Source: Gammaproteobacteria bacterium (GTDB taxonomy: Bacteria; Pseudomonadota; Gammaproteobacteria; HK1). Taken from it: DNA of 6,934 nucleotides. Below, one piece after another: positions 1 to 6,264 of the stretch (the first letter of the stretch is position 1; each line of letters starts with the position of its first letter). The notes below the pieces were generated by a model. The model saw only the letters and a list, made by a program, of their open reading frames with translations. It was not told where the DNA came from and ran no database searches. The stretch spans positions 1 through 6,934 of the forward strand of contig JABDQX010000020.1 in assembly GCA_013042035.1 (NCBI GenBank), read 5' to 3'. Both the position numbers and the translations under genes were made by a program.

Positions 1-292
1 GACCGGGAAACAGGGCCAACAGGGTGAAATCGGCCACCGTGACGAAGGTCGCGATGATGATGATAAAACAGGAAATACGTACCTGCTTTGGAATGAGTCC
101 GCGCAGTAGCGAGACGAAGAAACTTGAACTTACCAGAACGAAAAAGGTGGCGAGCCCCATGGCGAGTGCGTTGATGGCGGTATTGGTGACCGCCAGCATG
201 GGGCAAAGGCCCAGCATCTGCACAAGGAGGGGGTTATCGCGCCAGAATCCCTTGGTAAGTTCCCGGCTTGGGGTATCGGTTTTAGTTAGCAT
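1..292 (-). CDS. rnfE: Ion-translocating Rnf complex subunit RnfE (RsxE), 3' part outside window
   Basis: Only the first 97 codons are present; the gene runs off the left edge. RnfE is an integral membrane subunit of the Rnf/Rsx complex, which couples electron transfer between ferredoxin and NAD to ion movement across the inner membrane; in E. coli the homologous Rsx complex is linked to SoxR reduction. The translation has the family's N-terminal pattern: a short polar start, KGFWRDNPLLVQMLGLCP (residues 14-31), the AVTNTAINALAMGLAT helix (34-49), then QVRI (70-73) and a second hydrophobic helix, SCFIIIIATFVTVADF (74-89). The conserved Cys of LGLCP is present at residue 30; such Cys residues in RnfA/RnfE are known to bind a membrane-embedded iron-sulfur cluster. 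The ATG at 290-292 gives the usual N-terminal length, but no good ribosome binding site precedes it. It lies 43 bp downstream of rnfG, so the two are probably cotranscribed. Confidence 0.93.
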   Translation of the reverse strand, partial: MLTKTDTPSRELTKGFWRDNPLLVQMLGLCPMLAVTNTAINALAMGLATFFVLVSSSFFVSLLRGLIPKQVRISCFIIIIATFVTVADFTLLALFPG

Positions 293-314
293 CGCTTTTG
301 TAATGACGAATTAG

Positions 315-356
315 AAATTACGAATTGTGAGTCAGTCATTCCGTCATTCGTAATTT
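315..356. repeat. 11-bp perfect inverted repeat across the rnfG stop codon
   Basis: AAATTACGAAT (315-325) and ATTCGTAATTT (346-356) are exact reverse complements separated by 20 bases. Related pieces of the same word, such as ATGACGAATTA (303-313), lie next to it. The right arm falls inside the end of rnfG and the left arm in the rnfG-rnfE gap. It could be a remnant of an AT-rich intergenic repeat or an mRNA hairpin between the two cistrons. There is no T-run of the kind expected for an intrinsic terminator. Confidence 0.6.
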
Positions 357-1013
357 ATCTTTAAATTCCCGATAGATCTTGTGGACGAAGTTGCCATCGG
401 CCGGATCCATTAGCCTCGGCAGCCAACGGGCATTGGTTTCGTTGATAATCCGCACGAGTGCTACGGAGGAGATGGTCGCGCCGGTAATGGCGTCGATCTC
501 GTTGGGTGCGGATTTCTTACCCTTTTTTACCGCGACGATGGCAGGATCCGGGCGAAGCCCCCGAAAACTTGCCACGAAGTCGGCATCTTTATAGATTTTA
601 TCGCCCAACCCGGGGGTTTCCCGACTTTCCAGCACTTCCATGCCGGTGAGTTGTCCCTCGTTCAGTCGGTAACCGTAAAGAAGTTTTATGGTGTCCTGAA
701 ACCCGGGGCCTTCGCCGGGGATCGCATATCCCACCAGACGCTCTTGCTCATCGAAACCGGCGTAGATGGAATCGATATCCGGGACGTGGACCTCCTGTAC
801 AAAAAGCCTGCCATCCCGGTAACCGATTTCCTGAAAGGTCACAATGCTAGGCAATACTTTGAATACAGCGGTTTGCAATGCCTTGGCCTTATTGGCCGTA
901 ATGAGCGGCAAGGTTGCGTTGTAAATACCAACGATGGCCACGCCGGAAAGTAATCCCGCAAGGGCCAGGGTAAACACAAGACGCAACGCGCTCGGTTCGG
1001 AGTTTTGATTCAT
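336..1013 (-). CDS. rnfG: Ion-translocating Rnf complex subunit RnfG (RsxG), FMN-binding
   Basis: RnfG is the membrane-anchored periplasmic flavoprotein of the Rnf complex and carries FMN covalently on a threonine. With ATG at 1011-1013 the product is 225 residues, near the usual 200-220. It has one N-terminal membrane anchor (about 11-31), GEGPGF (100-105), the conserved ETPGLGDKI (132-140) and the flavinylation motif TGATIS (177-182), with Thr180 the expected FMN acceptor. The frame stays open upstream to a GTG at 1104-1106, and a second GTG at 1098-1100 has AGGGAG five bases before it. That would add about 29-31 hydrophilic residues ahead of the membrane helix. I prefer the ATG because it gives standard topology, although its own ribosome binding site is weak. 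The last codons (KLRMTE) lie in an inverted repeat. Upstream rnfD, normal for rnfABCDGE, is missing. Confidence 0.94.
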   Translation of the reverse strand: MNQNSEPSALRLVFTLALAGLLSGVAIVGIYNATLPLITANKAKALQTAVFKVLPSIVTFQEIGYRDGRLFVQEVHVPDIDSIYAGFDEQERLVGYAIPGEGPGFQDTIKLLYGYRLNEGQLTGMEVLESRETPGLGDKIYKDADFVASFRGLRPDPAIVAVKKGKKSAPNEIDAITGATISSVALVRIINETNARWLPRLMDPADGNFVHKIYREFKDKLRMTE

Positions 1014-1212
1014 GGCTTTGGGTTCATGCAACCGCCAAGTGTGCTTCCGATGGTCGGTAGTCGGATGATTGTCATCAGGTTGAGCTGTATGCAAACTCAC
1101 CTTCACTCCCTAACTGCGTTAAAAATGTACTCAAAATGCGCATTTATTTCATATAAACGCCGCTTTTTCGCGCATTTTTGCCTTGTTATGAAGCACAATC
1201 CGGGTTTTGCAC
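1014..1212. other. Intergenic region between divergent genes; no gene recognised
   Basis: No RnfD-like reading frame is seen on the minus strand, where rnfD should end just before rnfG. The only coding possibility is the GTG-initiated N-terminal extension of rnfG (to 1106). The rest is AT-rich. It contains a perfect 12-bp palindrome AAATGCGCATTT (1134-1145) and a second GCGCATTT 32 bp further on (1170-1177), giving 9-bp inverted arms at 1133-1141 and 1170-1178. This layout could be an operator or promoter region for rnfG, or a dispersed repeat. No promoter hexamer pair with normal spacing was found on either strand. Confidence 0.5.
1133..1178. repeat. Palindrome plus spaced inverted repeat (GCGCATTT boxes)
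   Basis: AAAATGCGC (1133-1141) is the exact reverse complement of GCGCATTTT (1170-1178). The left copy is also part of the 12-bp palindrome AAATGCGCATTT (1134-1145). The two GCGCATTT boxes are 32 bp apart, about three helical turns. This suits a protein-binding operator or a small hairpin repeat; the sequence does not decide between them. Confidence 0.5.
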
Positions 1213-1353
1213 ATGGCTCGGTTGTCATCAAAGGGGGATGATACTACTATTTCACCCGGATATACGGAATACAAGCTGCGCGCTTTACCACCGAAAACCG
1301 ATGAGGATACCGTTAAACTAACGTGTCAACTATCAGCAATGATGCTTCCTTGA
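1213..1353 (+). pseudogene. Short ORF, possible out-of-frame 5' part of the repeat protein
   Basis: A 46-codon ORF starts at ATG 1213 and stops at TGA 1351-1353, overlapping the first codons of the long 1323-3959 frame. Its residues 27-37 read PPKTDEDTVKL, close to the P-x-T-x-EDT-x-x-x-L entry of cadherin-like/tandem-repeat adhesin domains. A switch to the long frame at about 1317-1322 would continue as NVSTISNDASL, a plausible next strand. This suggests that the real gene starts at 1213 and is split by a single-base frame change, or by an assembly error. No strong ribosome binding site or signal peptide is visible. The alternative is a chance ORF in the leader. Coding status is uncertain. 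Confidence 0.35.
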
Positions 1354-3959
1354 GTGCGAACAAGCTCAACACCGTCACCGGGAATACACCTCGGATTGCC
1401 AGCGTTGATTCTGGCGCCACGGATGGCGATCGACCAAACGGAATCGAGATCGATACGATATCGAACACGAAGAGCGGTTCCCCTGCGCGATTCAAGAGCA
1501 TCACAATCTCCGAGAGTACCGAATATACCTTCCGAATTGCCGACTTTAGTTTCAGCGACCCGGATAGTGTTCGACCGAGCGGAATCGAGATCGACACGAT
1601 ATCGAACATGAAGCTCGGCTCCTTTGTGCTATTGGGAGATGATACGCCACTGGGGCCTGGAGATTTTATTTCGGTGGATATCATCGAGCTCGGTGAGTTC
1701 AGCTTTTCTCCCGCTGCAGACACAACGGGTTCTTGCGGTTTTACCTTCCATGTGTTGGATAACGAAAGCTTCGACTGGCCTGTCGACAAAAAAGCGCTGG
1801 TCTCCGAAACCATCGTCATTTTCGTCAATGCTGCGGCGAACAACGCCAAAACGAATATTATCTCTCCCGAATTGCCGTCTTCCCATATGGATAATGCCCA
1901 TGTCGGCATCGACGTTCCCAATCACACCCCCGCCACCCGCTCCAATGAAAAATCCCTAGGAATTGCTCCGGCTTATGGGGGTCGTAGCGAGAAAGAGGGA
2001 AATTGTGGTCATTTTCCCGCCAAATTCGAGGACAATAGTGAACTATTCGACGAGAATTTGCGGGAAAAAGGGGGCGATTTACCGCTTTCGCAGCCGATTC
2101 ATCCTAAGTCGGACAGACGCCTAGAACAAAATAACGCCCCTGAACAAAAAGTTACCGAACATAGCGTTCTCGAACACAAAAAGGTCATCGACGATTCCGA
2201 AAAATCAGCGGTTCCAGCGGCGCTTTCCATTGTCGATGGGGACAGGGATAGCCATGGTTCTCCCCTGGTAACAACCATGGAAGCCATACTTACCGTTACG
2301 GTTCCCAACGAAACGCCATCTATCGATACCGGTACACCGAGCGAATACAAAGCCGCGACGCGCCATATCGATTCGGGGGGCAATATTACCCCGCGCGATA
2401 TCACCGCCCCCGTAACACCCAAAGTCGCGGCGATTGGGGAGAAGAACAGCACCACGATACGGGATGTGGCGGCGGCCACCGATAAGAGTCGGTCACGGGA
2501 TATCATCAGCACCGCGATACTGAGTAGCGGCGCACTGGCCCTTGATACGGGTGTTTTGCTTGCGGACAATGCGTTCCCTTCGCAAGATGATGAAGAGCTG
2601 CCCGGGCACGGGAGTGCTATTCGTGTCGGTTTGCCAAAGTCCTCCAGCAACGCGCGCCACCCCCTTCTTTCCTTTACCTCCGTCCGGGACGCACTTGGCA
2701 ATACCTTCGCATATCATGCCAATATTAACTTCGCTGTCGGGGCCATGCCGGACATCAGGGTCGGACCCGCCTACAACGGAAAACACAACGTCACCGCGAG
2801 CATCGACTCCGGGCTTTTCCCGGCGGATATAGGCAACGGTGACGAAGATACCATTCGAATAACCCTTTCCCGCTCGAGCGAATCCGAATCGGATGGAGAC
2901 GTGTTGCCGGGTCGGCCTATTCAAAACAAAGCGAAACTCACGGCGTGGCCGTCGATCTTTTCCCGTTTCCATGCGCCCGGCTGGGAACCCACGTTCACAA
3001 TCGAGATGCTATATGGTATCGATGACAGCAACGACATCGGCCTTAACGTGACGATGCTCGGGGGCGATGCCGTGACGGATGGATATCGAAGTGTGCTCCG
3101 AAACACCACGGCTATTAATATCATCGAAAGTTCGATTGGGATTATTCGCATCATCGCCGGTTCGGTAACGGATGGGAATTCCAATGGCGTTACCGGCGGT
3201 ACATTGACGGGTATTGATTCGCGGGTGGGGCGTATCGTCCCCGTCGGCAATACACTATTGTTTGCCACCATGGCCGATGGAATCGATCGGACAGTGCACG
3301 ATGTGGCCGCGATCATCCATCGCGGGATCACCGTAACCGATATGGATGACGGCAATACTGCCGGTAACGCTGTTTTTATCCGGGAAAGACTCGAGTCACA
3401 CGAAAAAACACCCGCGCTTTTGGCCTCGACCGAAATTATCGAATCGCCGGGATCGAACGGGGACGGAGCTATCTCTCAATGGGGTGGCTACTTCCATGGC
3501 AACGCTCCTAATCCTGACGATGAAGGGCAACCGGGCGTGGATGGGGCGATCTCCCGGCCCATGATCGAGACGGCAACCAACATCGCCGCCATGGAAAAAG
3601 ATACGATTCCCCTCATCGGGATCGAACCGGTATTGGCTATCATCGATGATGTCGATTCCGGCTTTACCGGGTTTCATGCCTGCCCCCCGTATCCTGTATT
3701 GACGGCATTTCTCGCCGACGAGGTATTCCCGGATGTTGCGCGTTTCCCCCATGTATGCGCGGGATGCACGCTGACGGTGGATGATTTGGGACAAACCGAA
3801 ACAGGGAAAGTTGCGGTATTCCTGCTTGATATACCTTCTTACGATTTTTCCGAAATGGAATCTGACAGGGCGATAATCCTGAAAAATGGTGTCGATGTGC
3901 CGCCAGATAACGGGTTCACCGGATCTTCCGGGGTCACTATGCTAAGAGCAGTACAGTAA
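1323..3959 (+). CDS. Large protein with cadherin-like (tandem-repeat adhesin) domain, function unknown
   Basis: The 878-codon frame is too long to be chance. Residues 61-175 fit the cadherin-like repeat of large bacterial surface and RTX-type proteins: ITISESTEYTF (60-70), ADFSFSDPD (73-81), a glycine turn, then ISVDIIELGEFSFSPAADTTG (116-136) and FTFHVLDN (140-147). Residues 36-53 repeat part of this unit (see the repeat entry). Residues 305-334 (DGDRDSHGSPLVT...LTVTVPNETPSID) look like the end of another unit. The remainder is rich in Asp, Gly, Thr and Ser, with no domain I recognise. Five cysteines are seen, two as CAGC (812-815). No signal peptide, membrane helix or clear RTX nonapeptides are present. 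The GTG at 1323 is just the first start after an in-frame TAA; the true start may be at 1213 in another frame. It may be a secreted adhesin fragment or an eroding gene. The stop TAA is also the left target-site copy of the element that follows. Confidence 0.6.
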   Translation: MSTISNDASLSANKLNTVTGNTPRIASVDSGATDGDRPNGIEIDTISNTKSGSPARFKSITISESTEYTFRIADFSFSDPDSVRPSGIEIDTISNMKLGSFVLLGDDTPLGPGDFISVDIIELGEFSFSPAADTTGSCGFTFHVLDNESFDWPVDKKALVSETIVIFVNAAANNAKTNIISPELPSSHMDNAHVGIDVPNHTPATRSNEKSLGIAPAYGGRSEKEGNCGHFPAKFEDNSELFDENLREKGGDLPLSQPIHPKSDRRLEQNNAPEQKVTEHSVLEHKKVIDDSEKSAVPAALSIVDGDRDSHGSPLVTTMEAILTVTVPNETPSIDTGTPSEYKAATRHIDSGGNITPRDITAPVTPKVAAIGEKNSTTIRDVAAATDKSRSRDIISTAILSSGALALDTGVLLADNAFPSQDDEELPGHGSAIRVGLPKSSSNARHPLLSFTSVRDALGNTFAYHANINFAVGAMPDIRVGPAYNGKHNVTASIDSGLFPADIGNGDEDTIRITLSRSSESESDGDVLPGRPIQNKAKLTAWPSIFSRFHAPGWEPTFTIEMLYGIDDSNDIGLNVTMLGGDAVTDGYRSVLRNTTAINIIESSIGIIRIIAGSVTDGNSNGVTGGTLTGIDSRVGRIVPVGNTLLFATMADGIDRTVHDVAAIIHRGITVTDMDDGNTAGNAVFIRERLESHEKTPALLASTEIIESPGSNGDGAISQWGGYFHGNAPNPDDEGQPGVDGAISRPMIETATNIAAMEKDTIPLIGIEPVLAIIDDVDSGFTGFHACPPYPVLTAFLADEVFPDVARFPHVCAGCTLTVDDLGQTETGKVAVFLLDIPSYDFSEMESDRAIILKNGVDVPPDNGFTGSSGVTMLRAVQ
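1430..1621 (+). repeat. Duplicated block inside the repeat protein gene
   Basis: Two nearly identical stretches of about 50 bp begin at 1430 and 1571, 141 bp (47 codons) apart. They encode RPNGIEIDTISNTKSGS (residues 37-53) and RPSGIEIDTISNMKLGS (84-100). The DNA is almost as conserved as the protein; for example CGGAATCGAGATCGA occurs in both. This implies a recent duplication or gene conversion within an otherwise divergent protein. Only the second copy is followed by a complete cadherin-like domain. Confidence 0.75.
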
Positions 3960-4145
3960 GAGCGTGTCTGAAAATTCCCGGTCGTCGCGAGGCGGTAGCC
4001 CGATTGCGGTCCCGCAAGGCGCGGAAAGTGAAAAATCGGGGAGTGTAGCGAGCTACATGACTCGATTTTTGACTCTTTCGCAACGCAGCGGGCCACAATT
4101 CGGGGGCCGCCGCAGTAGACCGGGGATTTTTCAGACACGCTCTAA
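3957..4145. mobile_element. MITE-like palindromic element with 15-bp terminal inverted repeats and TAA flanks
   Basis: The element proper is 3960-4142 (183 bp). Its ends GAGCGTGTCTGAAAA (3960-3974) and the reverse complement at 4128-4142 match perfectly, and the pairing continues inward. The inner arms (from about 3988 and back from about 4115) pair imperfectly, and the centre is TGTAGC-GA-GCTACA (4044-4057). Nearly the whole element can fold as one hairpin. It is flanked by TAA at 3957-3959 and 4143-4145, which looks like a 3-bp target-site duplication. TNA duplications are known for some IS5-family groups, whereas TA is used by IS630/Tc1-mariner elements. It encodes no transposase, so mobilisation would need one in trans. 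It sits directly after the repeat-protein stop codon and 44 bp before speC, and may also end or attenuate transcription there. Confidence 0.8.
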
Positions 4146-4186
4146 GTCATAGAGCTGTAGCAAAGTTCAGATACCATCCTACAACC

Positions 4187-5290
4187 ATGAGTGCCACAAA
4201 CAACGATTTTGCCCGGCTTATCGCCGAACACGGTTCGCCCCTGGTGATAATCTCCCGGCGCGAATTGACTGAAAACCTACGGCGTCTGACGGCCGCATTG
4301 CCGGGTGTTCGGCTGCACTATGCGGTCAAGGCCAACCCCATGCCGGATCTGTTGGGCGTACTGGCCGAGGCAGGTAGCCGATTCGATATCGCCAGCCTCG
4401 GTGAACTCGCCAGGGTCTCGAAACTCGGGGTCGAAACCCGTGACATCGTTTACACCAATCCCATCAAAAGTCCCGCTGAAATAGCATCCGCCCACAAAAC
4501 GGGAATCGATACTTTTTTCTACGATAATCTACCGGAGCTGGACAAAATCGCGCAGGTGGCCCCTGGCGTTCAGGTCATGCTGCGTCTGGGGGTAGACAAT
4601 CCCAACTGCGTGGTCGACCTTGGCGCCAAATTCGGTTGTCCCCACGACGAGGCCGAGCAACTCCTCATGGCGGCCCTGGAACGAGGGCTTGTTCCCCGGG
4701 GACTGTGCTTCCATGTGGGGTCACAGACATCGATACCGGTACCTTATATGCAAGCGGCGGTGGTATGCCGTAGCCTTTTCAACAAAATGGCGCTGGCCGG
4801 GCATCCGCTGCGCACCCTGGATATCGGTGGCGGCTTCCCGGTTTCCTATAAGACACCCATGATGGATCTGGAAGATTTTTGCAAGCCGATCCGGGAGGTT
4901 CTGGGCGGTTACTTTCCCAACACCGAGATCATCGCCGAACCCGGTCGGGTAATCTGCGCAACCGCAGCGACGCTCATCATGCGGGTCATCGGCAAATCCC
5001 AGCGCCGGGGCATCACCTGGTACTATCTGGACGATGGACTCTACGGCACACTCTCGGGCCTTGTGTTCGACAAGACCAACTATGCATTCGAATGCCTGAA
5101 AACAAAAAATCCGGAACCGTGCGTGCTGGCCGGGCCCACCTGTGATTCGTTCGACATCATCAGCAAGAATGAATTCATGCCCGGGCTGGAACTCGGTGAT
5201 ATGGTGCTCGTGCATAATGTGGGGGCCTATGCAACCGCGACCGCGACCCGATTCAATGATGTCCCCATGGCGAAGATCCTGGTTCGGTAG
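4187..5290 (+). CDS. speC: Ornithine decarboxylase, PLP fold-type III (eukaryote-like family)
   Basis: The 367-residue product belongs to the alanine racemase-fold decarboxylases and is predicted to convert L-ornithine to putrescine in the cytoplasm. HYAVKANP (44-51) holds the PLP Schiff-base Lys48, and HVGSQ (176-180) has the His that stacks on the PLP ring. GGG (214-216) and EPGR (251-254) bind phosphate and the pyridine nitrogen. YLDDGLYG (280-287) and GPTCDSFD (316-323) follow, with Cys319 and Asp320 matching the catalytic Cys and substrate-binding Asp of ornithine decarboxylases. GAY (346-348) is the C-terminal PLP-contact Tyr. The length is close to that of bacterial type III enzymes. 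The GPTCDSFD motif argues against diaminopimelate or arginine decarboxylase; lysine or dual specificity cannot be excluded. The next gene, speE, uses putrescine. The ATG at 4187 gives a normal N-terminus but has no clear ribosome binding site. Confidence 0.9.
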   Translation: MSATNNDFARLIAEHGSPLVIISRRELTENLRRLTAALPGVRLHYAVKANPMPDLLGVLAEAGSRFDIASLGELARVSKLGVETRDIVYTNPIKSPAEIASAHKTGIDTFFYDNLPELDKIAQVAPGVQVMLRLGVDNPNCVVDLGAKFGCPHDEAEQLLMAALERGLVPRGLCFHVGSQTSIPVPYMQAAVVCRSLFNKMALAGHPLRTLDIGGGFPVSYKTPMMDLEDFCKPIREVLGGYFPNTEIIAEPGRVICATAATLIMRVIGKSQRRGITWYYLDDGLYGTLSGLVFDKTNYAFECLKTKNPEPCVLAGPTCDSFDIISKNEFMPGLELGDMVLVHNVGAYATATATRFNDVPMAKILVR

Positions 5291-5299
5291 TTATCCACA
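5291..5299 (+). promoter_or_regulatory. Isolated DnaA-box consensus match
   Basis: TTATCCACA, a perfect match to the DnaA box consensus TTATNCACA, starts at the base after the speC stop codon. No second box, GATC cluster or replication gene is visible, so a chance match is quite possible in a window of this size. Confidence 0.25.
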
Positions 5300-5321
5300 A
5301 TCTTTATCGAAATAATTTATC

Positions 5322-5328
5322 AAAGAGG
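5322..5328 (+). promoter_or_regulatory. Ribosome binding site deciding the speE start
   Basis: AAAGAGG lies eight bases before the ATG at 5337. The frame is also open from a GTG at 5328, but that codon overlaps this site, so the ATG is the better start. Confidence 0.7.
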
Positions 5329-5336
5329 TGGCTCTG

Positions 5337-6206
5337 ATGAGCGAGGTAGTTAAAAGCGAATTTGGTCCCAATCTGTGGAACATGTGGTTCACTGAATTCA
5401 ATAAGGAAGGGGTCGGCCTGACACTCAAGGTCTCCCGGGTGCTCCACAGCGCCGTGTCGGATTTCCAGCGTATCGATGTCATCGAAACCGAGGAATTCGG
5501 CAAGGCGCTGGTATTGTATGGCTCCATCATGATCACGGAAAAAGACGAATTCGTGTATCACGAGATGATTAGCCACGTCGCATTGCACGTACACCCGAAG
5601 CCATCGAACGTTCTGATCATCGGTGGCGGCGATGGCGGCACCCTGCGGGAAGTGCTAAAACACCAGCGGGTGCAAAGCGCGCAAATGGTGGAGATCGACC
5701 CGGAGGTCGTGGAGGTCAGCAAGCGTTTCTTTCCGGCGGTGGCCAGTGGCTTCGGCGATCCGCGTGCCAAGGTCATCCACGATGACGGGGCGAGATTCGT
5801 CGCCAATACCCAGGAAAAATTCGATCTGATCCTATCGGATTCATCCGATCCGGTAGGTCCCGCCCAGGTACTGTTCCAGCAAACCTTCTACCAGGATGCC
5901 TTCAATGTGTTGAACGATGACGGCATCTTTGTGGCGCAAACCGAATCCCCCGCCTTTCATGCCGACAACGTGCGCAAGATCTACAAGAATCTAAGCGCTG
6001 TATTCCCAACCGTCATGATGTATCTTGCCCATATTCCCACCTACCCCGGTTCCCTTTGGAGCTTTGCCTTCTGCTCCAAACGCTACCATCCCCTGGAAGA
6101 CTTCCGGCCGGAGTACGGTAATATTACGGGCCTTGATTACTACAACGCCGATATCCATCGGGGGGCGTTTGCGTTACCCAATTATGTAAAGGCGCTACTG
6201 TTGTGA
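5337..6206 (+). CDS. speE: Spermidine synthase (polyamine aminopropyltransferase)
   Basis: The 289-residue product transfers the aminopropyl group of decarboxylated S-adenosylmethionine to putrescine, making spermidine and methylthioadenosine. The order of motifs is that of the family. An N-terminal beta domain begins with NLWNMWFTE (12-20), and YHEM (74-77) forms part of the active site. IIGGGDGG (94-101) is the nucleotide-binding loop, VEID (118-121) contacts the ribose, and HDDGARF (148-154) follows. DSSDPVGPA (168-176) carries the catalytic Asp168 and the amine-binding Asp171. The length matches typical bacterial SpeE. It lies 46 bp downstream of the ornithine decarboxylase, whose product is its substrate, so the two probably form an operon. 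The enzyme supplying decarboxylated AdoMet (SpeD) is not in the window. Nothing appears truncated. Confidence 0.96.
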   Translation: MSEVVKSEFGPNLWNMWFTEFNKEGVGLTLKVSRVLHSAVSDFQRIDVIETEEFGKALVLYGSIMITEKDEFVYHEMISHVALHVHPKPSNVLIIGGGDGGTLREVLKHQRVQSAQMVEIDPEVVEVSKRFFPAVASGFGDPRAKVIHDDGARFVANTQEKFDLILSDSSDPVGPAQVLFQQTFYQDAFNVLNDDGIFVAQTESPAFHADNVRKIYKNLSAVFPTVMMYLAHIPTYPGSLWSFAFCSKRYHPLEDFRPEYGNITGLDYYNADIHRGAFALPNYVKALLL

Positions 6207-6252
6207 GATCATCCGAGAAAGATAACGAGAGGTTGTATCCGAATCAATAAAG

Positions 6253-6258
6253 TATAAT
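6253..6258 (+). promoter_or_regulatory. Possible -10 box for the downstream unknown gene
   Basis: A perfect TATAAT lies six bases before the ATG at 6265. The best upstream hexamer is TTGTAT (6233-6238), with a short 14-bp spacer, so the promoter is only tentative. If it is used, transcription would begin at about the start codon. Confidence 0.4.
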
Positions 6259-6264
6259 AGCCAT

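Noticed and set aside
1005..1241. Plus-strand ORF of 78 codons in the rnfG upstream region
   Set aside because: It crosses the palindromic non-coding sequence, overlaps the rnfG start, and has no recognisable motif or ribosome site.
1312..1319. GTTAAAC, similar to a viral -1 slippery heptamer, at the suspected frame break
   Set aside because: The heptamer would need the third frame (TTA AAC) as the zero frame, and that frame ends at TAA 1319-1321. It cannot join the 1213 ORF to the long frame, so programmed frameshifting is not supported.
1238..1321. 27-codon ORF with AAGGGGG just before its ATG
   Set aside because: The purine run abuts the ATG with no spacing, and the peptide has no recognisable feature.
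1313..1921. Antisense ORF of about 200 codons opposite the repeat protein
   Set aside because: It mirrors the plus-strand frame, is low in recognisable motifs and overlaps the cadherin-like domain, which is clearly coded on the plus strand.
2099..2701. Second antisense ORF of about 200 codons
   Set aside because: No homology is recognised; it is Ser/Leu-rich as expected from the reverse of a GC-rich coding strand.
3960..4142. Structured ncRNA or CRISPR-like array
   Set aside because: There is a single palindrome with terminal repeats and flanking TAA, not spaced direct repeats; a mobile-element origin explains it better.
3964..4152. 62-codon ORF within the palindromic element
   Set aside because: It is composed of the inverted-repeat sequence and resembles no transposase or known peptide.
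4721..5215. Long antisense ORF opposite the ornithine decarboxylase
   Set aside because: The plus strand carries all catalytic motifs of the decarboxylase; the antisense frame is a by-product.
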